This document shows, piece after piece, positions 1-12,473 of a stretch of DNA of 64,000 nucleotides; the first letter of the stretch is position 1; every line of letters starts with the position of its first letter. The position numbers and the translations under genes were made by a program. The notes under the pieces were generated by a model. The model made no database searches, was not told the origin of the DNA, and saw nothing but the letters and a program-made list of their open reading frames with translations. This stretch comes from Irpex lacteus (Eukaryota > Basidiomycota > Agaricomycetes > Polyporales > Irpicaceae), in the NCBI GenBank assembly GCA_001986395.2, contig MQVO02000009.1, positions 310,001 to 374,000 of the forward strand, read 5' to 3'.

Positions 1-1
1 A

Positions 2-3000
2 AGCGTTGCGGATGAGGTCTTCGCTATTCTTGACAGCCGTGGGGTTTCGTGGGGTACACTGGTGGAGTATATTTCAGATCCCAGCTCAAAGCAAGGTAGA
101 CGTCGTTGGTACGGATTCTTCAAGAGTGGCCCCCAGGTTCGCCGGGTGTTGAACTATTGGCTATCATCCCGAAATGGTGGCCGTCACACTCTTCGCGAAT
201 GGGCTGTGGGATACGTCAGCAAGCTAGTCGATAAAGAAGCCAACTCTGTTACGAATAGCGGACTTTTGAAGTCACGGAATAAGAATGTCGATAGCTCCTT
301 CGTTCTAGGGTTTGACTTACCGCAACTCTACAATCAGCTGCAAGGGTTATGCCCGGTTATGGCGGGGGTAATAAAGGCATTCTGTACAACACGTCGTCAG
401 ACGAAGAGTAAAAACGAGCATTCAAAAAAGAAACAGCGCACAGTACGTATCCAGCGATATATCATGGACTCATATTGATCCATGTATATAGCGCATGCTT
501 GCTACGTTCCTCGATCTACTTGGTCAGCGCAGTCAACAGAATAGTTGGTCAAAGCACCTATTCGGACTCTACTTATTTGCCACCGGGACTCAACGGCAGA
601 CGATCGCAGTATTGTCGAGCTGGGGTGTTTGCAGTAGTTATTCAACTCTGGCAGGGACGCAAGTATCAGCAATATCGACAGACGGATCATCATCGCGCCA
701 CACACCCGTAGACTCAGAGACAAATCTTGAAGTAGCCCCGACACCTACTACATCCGCTATAACCATTGATACACCTCCTGCCATGGGAGATTTCGATAAT
801 ATGGAAGTCGACGAGGAAGAAGCGCAAGGAGAGGACACCGTGTCCGAGTCGGAAGCCAGCATGTCCAGTGATTCAAACTCCGATCACGATGAGCCTGAGT
901 TCATCGAACTGGAATACGAGAGCGGTAGCGATCACGATGAACATATGAACATTGACGCTCCTGGGGAGGTAGTAAGCATTTGCGATGGATTTCTGAGCGG
1001 ATTTCTCACTCATTGTCTTCAGACTCCGCTGCACATTGGCATGGTAGAGGATGACTGGGATGACTTGGGAGAACCTTTCCCTACGAGATCAGAAGATGAA
1101 GGTAAGTCCCTAACAATGACATCCTATACAACTTACCTAGTCAAACATAATTCAGACATGATGGTGGACTCAGAAGAAGAGGTTCAAGGACGACGCGCGG
1201 CGTTGCTGGCTGAGAATGATGGTATCTCGGTGTCCAAACAAACAATCACCCACAAGCCAGCAATCTCCCAGGATGCGATCAACCCATCCGTGACCGCCAC
1301 TCTTGGTCGTACGCATGGCAAGAAAACTGAGGGGCTTGTCCGTCGACTATCCAAAGCCTGTTGTCACGCAGCGCAACAAGCAGCTCAGTCTCACGATGTT
1401 GCCCACGTCTACGACAATATTAACTTCATGTTCAAAGCCGCCGAACAGATAGTTGGACGAAAGGACTCACAAGAAAATGGGACTTGCGCGACAGCTATAC
1501 GGCTCATCAACGCTTCTCTCGACGACATGCGAACTGCCGATCTCGTTTCAAATATGAAGCAGGCCTCTGCGCTGGACATGAAAGATGTTTTACTTTCACA
1601 AACAGAGGCCGCTGAGTACCACTCCCTTCTTGTTCATACTATCATTCGCATCATCGTCGCTCATGGTGGTTCATCATTTGAGAAGTTCCAGGACGATGTC
1701 AACGCAAGTCTTCCGGTGACAGCGGAGCATATCCCGGTGCACAAGACGGAATACTACCCCCTTCCTGCAATGGAGATTGACGAATCCTCCGTTGTTGGCA
1801 ACGCTGACGTGGTTCAAGCTATCTCTGAGTCGCTTGCATACGATCTCGAATCACCTGAATACCTCCAGACGGTCAGGATTTACTGCGGCGACCAACTATC
1901 TATGGCGCGTCTTCGAACAGTGGCCCATAACCGTGTTGGCCATGATGCTCCTCAACAAGCCCACGTCAATATCGTTCAAGTCCCTGGACTTTTTCACGCA
2001 CAGATGCACGTTGCGTCGTCTTGTCTCGAGGCGCACTGGGGTCTACCGGGTGCTGGTGCGCGAGATCCTGGCAGTCTCAGTTTCCATAATACCATTGTCG
2101 ACCGCAAGCCTATCGTGCTGTCTTCACCTCCCCCCTATCGCACATGTCGCGATCTCATCTTCGTTTCCTTGTATGCTCGCATCTTGCACTGTCTAGAGCT
2201 AGTTTCTGGTACCAAGGTCGATGATTACGCAGCTTCTACGACATTCGAGACGTTGAAGGGACACGCGGAAGAAATATATGATCGCTTCGCAAACTCCGAA
2301 GTGGTAGATGACCTGCGCCACGGTAATGTTCACGGTATTGTCTATAAATGATATCAGCTGAACTAATTACTGTTGTATACTACAATTACAGGAACACCGA
2401 GCCTTCAAGAGGTAGACGGAGAGATCACATTGGTATACGATAACGAAGACCGCGACTTTGTATTCGAGAATGCACTGTTGTTCAACCGCGATGCCCTCAT
2501 AATGCGTGAGTTCAACGACGCTATCAAGGCAGGTGACTCGGGAAGAGTGCTTCTCTCATTCAAGACACTATCCGCTTTCTATCGTGGCAGTGGTCGCACG
2601 AAATATGCGTACGAAACTCTGGTAACGCTTCACAATACTATACATGTTTGGCCCGCACCTCTTCGGTAGCTCTTCCGATTTCAAGCTGTCATTCCAATAC
2701 TGATGATTCAATAAAGACGTATTGTTCTGCAGAATTGGCTTGTCAACACCACGGGTCGTGCGAATGGGTTTATCCCGGTCGATTTGCTTCAAGAACGTCA
2801 AAACTTCTGGATAAAGGTCCGTCTACTCCCACCTACTGCATGTGAATCATGTCTCCCTTCGCAAATCGCTGACCCGGTCGTTTCCTACAGAAAATCTATG
2901 CTGCTCAAGGAAGCAATGCATCGTGGGAGTGGCTTCGCACGATCTCCCCGTGCATCAATGTCTTGAGAGAGCTCGTCTCAGAGTTCCATGAAGCCCTTGG

Positions 3001-3538
3001 GACTCACCAGGGCTCGAAGCATGCGGCTGCGGACTTGTCGCTGGATATAAGTGAGATTATGGACTCACTAGCCGAGCACAAGGTGTACGAGCGACAGCGG
3101 GGCCGAACCAACGAAGACTCGAAAGGCAATACTAATGTCGTGCGAGACGTACTTGCTACTGGTCTCGCGCATCTCAAGTCACCACTCAACGATTACAACA
3201 CACAATTCGGACGACTTCAACGTCAATGGCTTTTGCGTCCCTTAATCAACGAAGGCAGCGAAGTACTACAGCCCCCGAAGATGGATAATGCCGACTCTGA
3301 AGATGCAGGCAATGATCCCACGGGCCCACCCCCTAATTCACCAATACCTACCGACTTTCAGCTGTTATCCGAAGATGAGTATGCTATGATGGAGTCGGAG
3401 TTAGTGGACGGCGAGGGGTCAGGGTCTGAGTCAGAGCAGGAGAACTCGGGGGACAGTGAAGATGAGATGTATTGGGAGCATGAGGACATTGTATATTGTA
3501 CACTCGAGGATGAGGATGACCTGGATATAGATATATAA
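2..3538 (+). CDS. DUF6589 domain protein, 5' partial
   Basis: This is an Agaricomycete-specific family with no established function. The frame is open from base 2, so the start lies outside the window. Exons can be followed at 2-442, 492-1101, 1156 to about 2347, about 2391-2670, then about 2733-2815 and about 2890-3538, with introns of about 50 nt (GTACGT..ATAG and GTAAGT..TCAG among them). Family hallmarks read in order: RWYGFFKS and HTLREWAVGYV near the start, YCGDQLSMARLR in the middle, NWLVNTTGRANGF and DLLQERQNFWIK, then NASWEWLRTISPCINVLREL. The C-terminus is acidic (Glu/Asp/Ser-rich, about 3360-3538), as is a stretch at about 790-960. The family is often multicopy and lies near transposons; whether it is transposon-derived is inference. 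Late splice sites are approximate. Confidence 0.8.
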
Positions 3539-6500
3539 TATCATTTCACAATGTGCTACGGTCCAGGTTGAATACGACGTGATCAGCATATATATAAGCC
3601 ACTGCGATTCGAGTTTGCGGTGATGGGCGCTTTCTTCACCTTTCTCACCACAACCTTCACCAGTGACAGCAGTGGTCGACAACAAACACAATTTGAGGGT
3701 GAGCGTACGTTTCCGAGCATTATTGTGTTATCTTAAACATACCCTCACTTGCCTGGTTGTATCATACAGGGTCTCCATACATGCCAGTGTGCGCCTGCCC
3801 TCCGAACTGCGAAGTTGCAAGAGTAGCGACTACTACAAGGTCGCTTGTGTGAGGCAGCCTTCGGATCGCTATCCACCCCGTAAACTCGCTACAACCGTCT
3901 TTTTCATGCTTTCGGTATCACGCTGGCACAGCTGGTACGTCGACTACTTGGTTGTTTGCTACCTGACAACGCAGGGTGTACTGATATCGAGCTTTATCTT
4001 TGTGTCAGAGAAGAAGCCGAAAATCGACACCACTTTCTAGGCTCAAGGCTCTCATTTCAACGTGGCGCAAATGAGTTAACTCACTAGCCATTCAAATCAC
4101 CGTGGCCCCAACAGCACTGTAGCAATTGGTCTGCGCCGCTGCCGCCCTCGCAAACAGTACGCACGTCACGACAGGTCACCTCACTTGTCGAGGTGTATAT
4201 ACTCATTGCTATAATGCTTTAGATTCCACGTTCAACCTTTCGCGTCCATGTTACGGACACGGCGTGGATTTACTAACACCGGAACATCCAGCACTGTACC
4301 TTATCACCATTCAAGCCGCAAACATGCTTACTCCCTCCTCAATATGGTACGTCTACCGTTTGTACAACATGAATACACTTGCTGAATAGTTCTTGAGCCG
4401 TTGCGTAGACGACGATTCGCCTACTTGGATTAGGAGCCGCAGGTGCTGTCAAACTCAAAACACAAGAATGACCCTCTATGGATGGGCACTTGTTCTTGTT
4501 GGTCCGATTTCGGTTTACTGGATGTATGCATATGTACTATCCTGAAAATATAGTTCGTTAAGGATTTCGTTTCACGATGCATCTATAATACGACATTTTG
4601 TTCGCTGTGGCCGCTCGCATAGCGCGGATTTTTCTAAGTACAAAGTTCACACGGTCAGCGTCTAAAGAGCGCTTGATCAACCTCGACATCAGCCAGCAAA
4701 ATGTACCAGCCGGTCTGAAGAGCGCAGCGTCAGACCGGCTGGTTACGAGCCTATCCGTTTACGCCCATCCCCACTCATCTCCTGCCCACATGCGCAAGTT
4801 ATCCTCATGGACAGGCACACCGAGCTGTCAAACACAACAACAGACCGAGCTCGGGGCGGTGTGTCAAGTGATATCTCCGCGTGCGTTCGGTCTGGGCGGT
4901 GTTGCGACTTGTCCGTGCTAAGTGCTCCACTGTGTATTCATGTCGGCTGAGTACTTGTGAAGTGATTGTGGCTTGTGCTCGTTATAGTTCTACACAATAA
5001 GTGGGCCGAGGTGGCCATGCATTTATCGTCTGGCAGATACTGTGATAATAAAACAACGTGTAATATACCCGGGGATCATCTGAGCGGTGGTTAAGTGCTG
5101 CAAGTGTTGACAGAGAGTCCATATGCTCGAGTTTAATGTGGCATTTCATGGCGTCTTGGCTCTTCTACTCAAGCTTTAGACCTCCAGGCGTATGCTCTGG
5201 ATCTGCGCCGAGGTGCCAGGAACGAGAAATATCGGGAGATTGCAAGTCCTGCGTGTGGTTATAGTGTACACCTGCTAGGAGATACGAGACGGTGGCGTTC
5301 GTGGCGCACCGAAGTTCTTACGCAGTAGTTCTTGCTCGCCGCCGGAAAGTCAAGGGGCAAGTTGAGCTGCAGTGCCTGATTGGCCGTGGAAGGATTTCAA
5401 TTGCTCTATCGACTCCATTACATAAATGTCAGTTTCGAGAGGAGCTGACCGGCATTAATATTGGTACAGATTGAATAGAAGTATCGGCCGACACATACCT
5501 CAATTAGGGCTCTTGAAAGGCGATAGGTTCGCTCCCTAAGCTTGAACGCATGGAAGCTGGAAGAGAAGACAATTTCTACGGTCACGATACGCCGTAGTTC
5601 CCGCCTCTTAGAAATAGGAGTAGGCCACGAGACGTGGCTCAGGCAAGCTACCTCAGGGAAAGGTAAGCATACAATCAGCTTGGCCGACCACAGGAGGTAG
5701 ACTAGCTGCTCGCTACTGTGCGCACCTGGATCACAGCTGACCAGGTTCGTGAGACAAAGCACGGCCACTCGACTAATCTCAAACGCACCTCGTTCCTAGT
5801 TTCCTACCACCCTTGGATTTCAGGAGACCCAAATGATTAGCTCGGCACGAACGCAGCATCAACGCTCACATGGCTTCCCACACCTTCCTGGGAGTCCGGC
5901 CTCCCTACTTAGGAGTGGTTGATTATTACCGTGAGCGAATCTCTACTATTCGAGCATTCGATGCACGATATACCTGTATTGGTCGTATGTTCTCAGAGAC
6001 AGGTAAAGGTAGATACGTTTGATACGCTCGATGGACTTTGCTGTTAACCCCGGGTGGGAGATTTAATGCAAGAGCAGTAAATACTTGTATTCCATGTCGC
6101 GAAGACGCCTGTGACCCAGATCCATGGCGGTGGGTTTGTCGACTTTCACGAACAGAAGCAAGATGCTGTATGTTTCGAGCTTGGCCTTGGGATATCTCGT
6201 GGCTGGCTTCGCTGCTGCGGCACAAAGACTATCTGGGTGGAGCTGGTGATGAGAACTTCTGTATCCAAAATAGACACTCCCCTTGCCTTCTCTGATAACT
6301 TGCCCGTTACAACAACCGCCATGTGCTGACGGTCTTCTTCAACTTCCTTCCGACCGACGGCAAGACATGCGGCATCGTGATGGACGGCATGCTGGCAGCG
6401 CTGGGCGACCACAGACGACCACAGCAGTCTTCCTCAACTTGTTGGCCGGCGGGTAGCATGTGTACCTGACAGCGAATGACGCACGTGTAACGTCTTCCAT

Positions 6501-9500
6501 GCGGTCGTTTCGTACACTTATACGTACACAGCCCACCAACAGCCCACGCAAAATTTAGCCTTCAGGCTTTCCGTGGGCAAGAGCCGTACGACTGTCGACG
6601 CGCAAGAATCAATCGCCGTAAGTTTGCTGCGAGCACTCACCGTAATAAGCCACGTAGCAAACCCGGTATTCAACCGGTGTTGCGTCTAGGCGTGGCCCTT
6701 CCCCAAAAGTATTGAAGAGCCATATGCTTTTCGGGATTTCCTGACGTCGCGTCCTCCAAAGATCAGCCGTCCCCAATGGAATGTGTGTGTCGTCCATGCC
6801 GTTGAATACTGAAACGGTGTGAGCGGTTCTGCATGTGTGATGGATATGTATTTCCACAACGGATGTCTGGATATCCGCCCATATGGCCATACGAGCGAAC
6901 ATCAGACATCCGTGCGTGCCACATCATACATAGCATTGGGCGGGCCATGGCCTGGCAGTTCAAACGTACATTCACTGGCGGTTTCCATCTACAGCTGAGT
7001 GTGTTCATCCTGAGCTTTTAGATCCTGAGAATGGACGTAATTGAGCGTGCTGACCTTACGCGAGCTCAGAACCGTCCCGACTTTTCCCATAGTCCCATGT
7101 GGACCTCGGCGAGTGTCAGGAGGTGAACGCATGAAAAATCAAGATAACCATGACGGTACTTACCTGTACTTACTTGCTGAACGTTACTGCTAATCTCCAA
7201 TAGATGTGCACTGAGATGAACCACATGAGATCGAGAGACAGGTCTGTCGGGGACCAGGAACCACTTGGCAGGAGTACCACCTCGGAGCGCCCATAAGATT
7301 ATCTTAGCGCTCAACGGAGCCGTACATCCGTCGCCGATAACTGGTGTCGCAATCCCATCATCTGTGCGCCACCGAACACAACACCCAACGACGGCCCCGA
7401 CGGGCTTCCTAAGTGAGCACAGCTACGAGGAACCACTTCAATCGACCCTGTATCCAAGCAATATACTGCGGAATATCACTGAACCCAATTTGGTGAGATT
7501 AGTAGGATGGCATCATGCTGTGGCCCCGATGAGCACTGGTTGCTGAGTGATCATCTACAGTAGTAATAGCTTGAGTGGCTTGGTTGTCGTGATCTAGTGT
7601 GATACAGCATCATCCCTGGTGGATGGGGGTTTCTAGGTGGCCACACAGGCGTGCGAGATGTGCGGAGAGACTTGGATATGTGATTTCTGTCTCTGTGGTG
7701 TGAGGACGCGGGGGGGCGGGGTGATAAGATGCGCTTACGCCCGTCAGTTTGATCCGCTCGGAGAGAGATAATCCATGTTTATCGTCGTTTGAATAAAGGC
7801 TCTGCTTGATACCAGACGAAACCTCCTTCGACCTCGAGAACACAGGAATAAGTTTCGAAGCACTGTCATGTGGCGTAAGATTCAGATCCACGCAAACCAC
7901 CAGGCGCGAAGATCCTATACGCCCAAGTACACGTATTCGAAGGACTTCTTGCGTGCGCCGCGGTACGTTGTCGGGAGCTATAACACTGGTCTGAGCATTA
8001 ATCGGATATGTCTCGGAGTTCACGAGTCTCAGCAGCGTTTGCGTTTACGTGTGGCCATGGAGCGAGGATCACCGTGGCGAGGAGCTTCTAGACAGCTACA
8101 CAGTGCAGCTGGTTTACGTTTACGCGTACATGCACGGACCGAATCTAAATTTAAAGGAGGGTTTGAACAAACATAGACAGGAGCAAGAAGAACGGCGAGA
8201 AGCACCTGGTCATGACCGTGATGATGCTTCGTTCGTACTAGTTGTCTCCGTGTTTATTTATGAACTCTTATATCATTCAGTGATAACGCTAGAAGTCACG
8301 GACATCAACACATTACAGTAAATATCGCGCTGTGACCCCACATCGACGTGACATACCTGCATATCGTCACCTTCACCGTCATGACTTTCGCCGCTGATAG
8401 CCTCCGTTATGTCTCTACTGTAACAAGACTTCGAAGGAAGTGGCTGGTTTATCCCCGCTGCCACACGCCCGCATCACACCTTCGCGAAGCACACATCAGG
8501 AGGAGGAGAAGTAGGAGAAGGAAGAACCTGAAGAAGGTAGCGAACAAGGGCCGGCGGGCCATGTGGGGGTGGCTACGACATCCGATGCTACGCCCCTCTC
8601 AATTTCTCAAAGAGGCATTGGACGGCTTTGTGGCTGTCATGTGTTTGCTCTTCTTGGATTCGAAGCGGCTTCGCGATGCGGTCAGTAGTTATAAAGCTTC
8701 GAAGGGATGTTGAAGTGTGTGGTAGGGAGATCGGATGACCTGGTTGTTTATATGTCGGTGCTCGCGAGACTTTGAGGGTGTGAAGCTTGACATACAGAGC
8801 TTCGACTCGTCCATGCGCATACGGTAGACAACCTTGTAATGATTACCATAGGTAGAAGGGCAAGTTAGAAATAAAGCACTTCACCCGCCACTGGCACACA
8901 CAACGAACCGAACGGCATGCTGTCGCCTGTCGCGTGAGCAGGATCGCGCGTAGACATGATCTGCCTCCGCCCCACGCGACCACGAGCATAATCTATCCTG
9001 AAGCCTATCGTCCTTGTTGGCTATTCGTTGCATCCATATTACTTCGGTGCCAAGTATTATATATTACCTCTTGGCTCTAACTGTGCTGAATGTTCAGCTT
9101 AAGATTATCATCTACTCACCGGCCGCGGTACTACAATATGATAACGGGACGGAGGCAAATCCGTCAAACGTCCATACACAGCTGAGGCCGCGGCTTCCTG
9201 AGTTCGGAATTAAGTAAATACAAACCTCCAAGCTTTTTCTATCCTCCCGGGATTTTCTCTCTCTCTCGTACCTCGTCGGATCGGACGTTCGGAGGCACAC
9301 GAACTCGAAGAGCACATGTTCTTTGTGCCCACCATCCGCCCACACCGACTTGCAAAGAAAATAATGAACGGAAGGCAGAACGTCCCCGCGTCGCTGATCG
9401 CCCGCCCAGCCAAACCACCGCATCCGCGAAAATCGATAACAGCTTCGATCAGGCACTGCGGGATGCGTCGACGTTTAATTGCGTGGAGGCGGTTCCCCGC

Positions 9501-11690
9501 GGCCATGGACTGTATGATCGGAATGTAGTGTAGTGCCTGTGGCGGGTTTGAGTGACGTGTAAGTGGAGGTTGCGATAATAAGTGGTGAGGAATATGTTAA
9601 TGAGATGAGGTGTATGAGGAAGAAGGCGTCACCTACCTGGTGTACGAGGATTCCACTTTTCATTGTTTCAGAGTTCGCGATATATGAAGTCAGGACTGGT
9701 GCTGATATCATTTGAATCTACTATGGTCATGAACATATATTAATCCTAGAACACTCTGGCAGCGGATGTAGAACATACTGAAATTCACACGACCACGAGT
9801 CGTGCGACCACATGAGAGAGTACCGCTCCCTCAGACTGTCCGCGGCTCAGACTCTCCACCTCACTGGCACTCTAGAATACAGCACAGATCGGTTCGCGGT
9901 TCGTGGTTCCCAGATCGCAGGGGCCTCGAGGCGGGAGAACGCACGTCGCAGCGGTCAGTTGTCAGCCTCTCGGAATTGTCAGTCATGCAAACTGCCTGCG
10001 GCTCGATGGGGCAATGGTCATGAGACAGGCTTGATGTGCGTTTATGAGAGAGCTTGTATGAGAGATGGGTATGCCATACAGTATCGTAAAGCTTTGATAG
10101 GAGGGGTATTGAGATGCCTGTTTGTTTGTTGGATGGATGGGGAGGTGTCAGGTGTACGTTCATGCGTCGCGATACGGGATGCATCTGCGAAAGGTGGTAC
10201 AATGTATGGCCAGTAGCCTCCCGCACTCTCTCATCCACCGAACACCGAACACCGCATCCCATACAGTACCGTGCCAGCTGCAGTTGGGATCACGCTGCCT
10301 TTCATTTGCGGAGGCCATCATGTGTTCTCTGTTCTCTGTTCTCGTTGATTGAAACGCATCGCGTCTGTAGTGCCGCCGGCTGGTGTGGGAATCCGAAGGT
10401 ACTGTATTGTTGAGTTGAGGGAGCCTCGTGGATGGGATAAGGTTTGAGGCTCTTTTGGTTCGGAGGACTTCTGGCTGAATTGCATTTCATGCCGTGCGTA
10501 CTATTTACTTGGCTTATGGGAGAAGATCTGGAGGGAAGCTGTGCACCTGCCAGTGGTTAGTCAGCATCGTTACGGTCAGTTCGAAGATCAACGCCAGATG
10601 GTAGATGGTGAGTCTATAGTGGTCAGGAGGAATTGGATATGAGGTGTGTTATGAGCTTTAGTAGTGAATGAAGAAGAGTAGTAGACCCGGGTGCGTTGTG
10701 TTGTGGGAATGAGAATGAGAATGTGAAAGTTGCGAACGTTAGTAGAAGGCACTCATGTCCATGTCAACGACATACACCGAGTTGTTGCGCAACGCCTTGT
10801 AGTGATGGATATGTATTATCTAAGTCTGGAGCTAGTCGTTACAGTTCATAGCTATAGAGTGATTAATGGCGATAATTGCGCGATTAGAGTTGTTACGTAT
10901 TGGCTGATAACCAGGGCGGCTGGGTCTATATACGGTAACTACGCTGATCTCGACGAGGAAAGAGACTGTGGCCAAGACGATCGCGGGTGGGGTAGTTTAG
11001 GAGTGCACCCACAAAGTTAGGTTGGGGTCACGGCATTGAGTCAGCAAAGTATGGAACATGTGGAGGCGCCCCGAGCGACGTCGGTTTATGGTGACAAGGA
11101 AGTTCCGACGTTGCGGCGCGTACGATGACCATACGAACGACCATGCATGTGAGGTGGTGTGCACGCGGGGTGGACTGTTAGGGGTCATAAAACATGTGTA
11201 TTTTAGTGTACGGAGGGCGCATCAACGGCCGCGTACAGCCATTGTCGACGAGAGCTCCAGGGACCGCATCGGTCAGAGAGAGAGAGAAGGGCGGTGTATT
11301 GGGGATGCGGGTACGTAAGATGGCAGGAGGCGTGGAGGAGGGGAGGAAATTTGAGTGCGTGTGTACATATGGGATGTGTCGAGCGCCCCGTGCGGTGGAC
11401 CTCAGGGGATTGGCAGGAAGAAGGCAAAGAGCGAGGGCTGGGCGAGGGTCGGACAGGGAGCACATGGGCGACGTGGGCTGTTCCACTGGATGAGAAGTGC
11501 ATCCCATCACGACATGCTGCGGGAGGGGAAAGAGGCGCTGGTGGTCCAGAGGGACTTGCAGTGAAGGACCAGGTCGAGCATGGGAGGGCGCTGAGCGTAG
11601 CATGTGGACGCTGTCCCGGCGACGTGCTGCGACGTGCCTCATGCGCCTCACAACAAAACACACGCCCTGCTCTCCCCGCCCTTTGAGACT
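3539..11690. other. Long stretch without a convincing gene
   Basis: All six frames were considered and only short, unlinked frames were found. None shows a recognisable motif, a matching splice chain or protein-like composition. No tRNA or rRNA was recognised. The stretch contains one strong hairpin (4705-4743), a short GAGAAT repeat near 10708-10722 and a GA run near 11275. From about 11280 the plus strand becomes purine-rich before the pyrimidine-rich kinase leader begins. It may hold decayed transposon sequence, long non-coding RNA or small secreted-protein genes that cannot be recognised by eye. Confidence 0.5.
4705..4743. repeat. Perfect 14-bp inverted repeat with 11-nt loop
   Basis: The left arm 4705-4718 (ACCAGCCGGTCTGA) is perfectly repeated in inverse at 4730-4743 around an 11-nt loop. 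It is GC-rich and would fold stably in DNA or RNA. No poly-T run follows and no gene is adjacent, so no role can be assigned. A transposon remnant is one possibility. Confidence 0.7.
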
Positions 11691-12473
11691 TTTCGTTCGA
11701 CTCGTTGTCGTTGTATTTTCTCTCTAGACGTCGTCTGTTCATCTCGTAGACCACAAATCCCCTCGGTTCATCTGCCAGTCTGGTACGTGTCCAGATCGCT
11801 TCCGGCGGTAGCATATGGTCTGCAACTGATTTCGGTCACTCCATCCGTGTGGGTCCTTATCCTTACCCGTCCTCATTTCAATCTCCGCCCCTCTTCACCA
11901 GCTTTGTCTTTCCCCGTCACCTCCCCTGCCTCTGCCCTCACCGTCCGTACCGTGTACGACCTACCCTCCTCATCGCAGTATCCAGCGTCCACGACGTCGG
12001 CAACAGCGACAAACGGTCAACACAACGTCGGAGTCCCGCCACACGCACAGCACCCTCGAGCGTCTCGATCACATCGCTTGAACCGCTGTCCATCCGACTC
12101 ATTCCCCCCCCCTCCCCCTCCCCCACAGGCATTGGTCAGGTCAGGTCTCAACACAACGAGGCCGCCATCACACCCGAGCACTCAGTCTGGTCACCCTAGT
12201 CTCTAGTCTATCCGGTCCGTTTCAACGTGTTCACCGTCGTATGCATATCTTCGCAAGCAGCTCCCTCTAATCTTCCTCTCTCGACGACCTCCATCCCCAC
12301 CTCTCCCCCTCGACTCTCGTATCCAGGAGATCAGAGCCTGCTCCTATCCGACGAACTCTCCCCACCACACCGTTGACACTTTCCTCACACAAGTACAGCA
12401 TCCCGCTTATCCGCTTAGGCTATATTCGTACAAATACTTTCCTGTTTTCTGCTTTCTTATAACGCCCATCGAA
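11690..12473 (+). promoter_or_regulatory. Pyrimidine-rich promoter/5' leader of the kinase gene
   Basis: About 780 bp directly upstream of the kinase ATG is strongly C/T-rich on the coding strand, with repeated CTCCCC, TCTCTC and CCTC runs (for example 12105-12125 and 12280-12310). Such tracts are common near transcription starts of basidiomycete genes. A spliced 5' leader cannot be excluded. The overlapping 200-codon plus-strand frame is Pro/Ser/Arg-rich low-complexity sequence and is not treated as a gene. Confidence 0.45.

Noticed and set aside
11178..12206. Frames of about 200 codons on both strands upstream of the kinase
   Set aside because: Low-complexity Pro/Ser/Arg sequence in a strand-biased purine/pyrimidine region; no motifs or splice chain.
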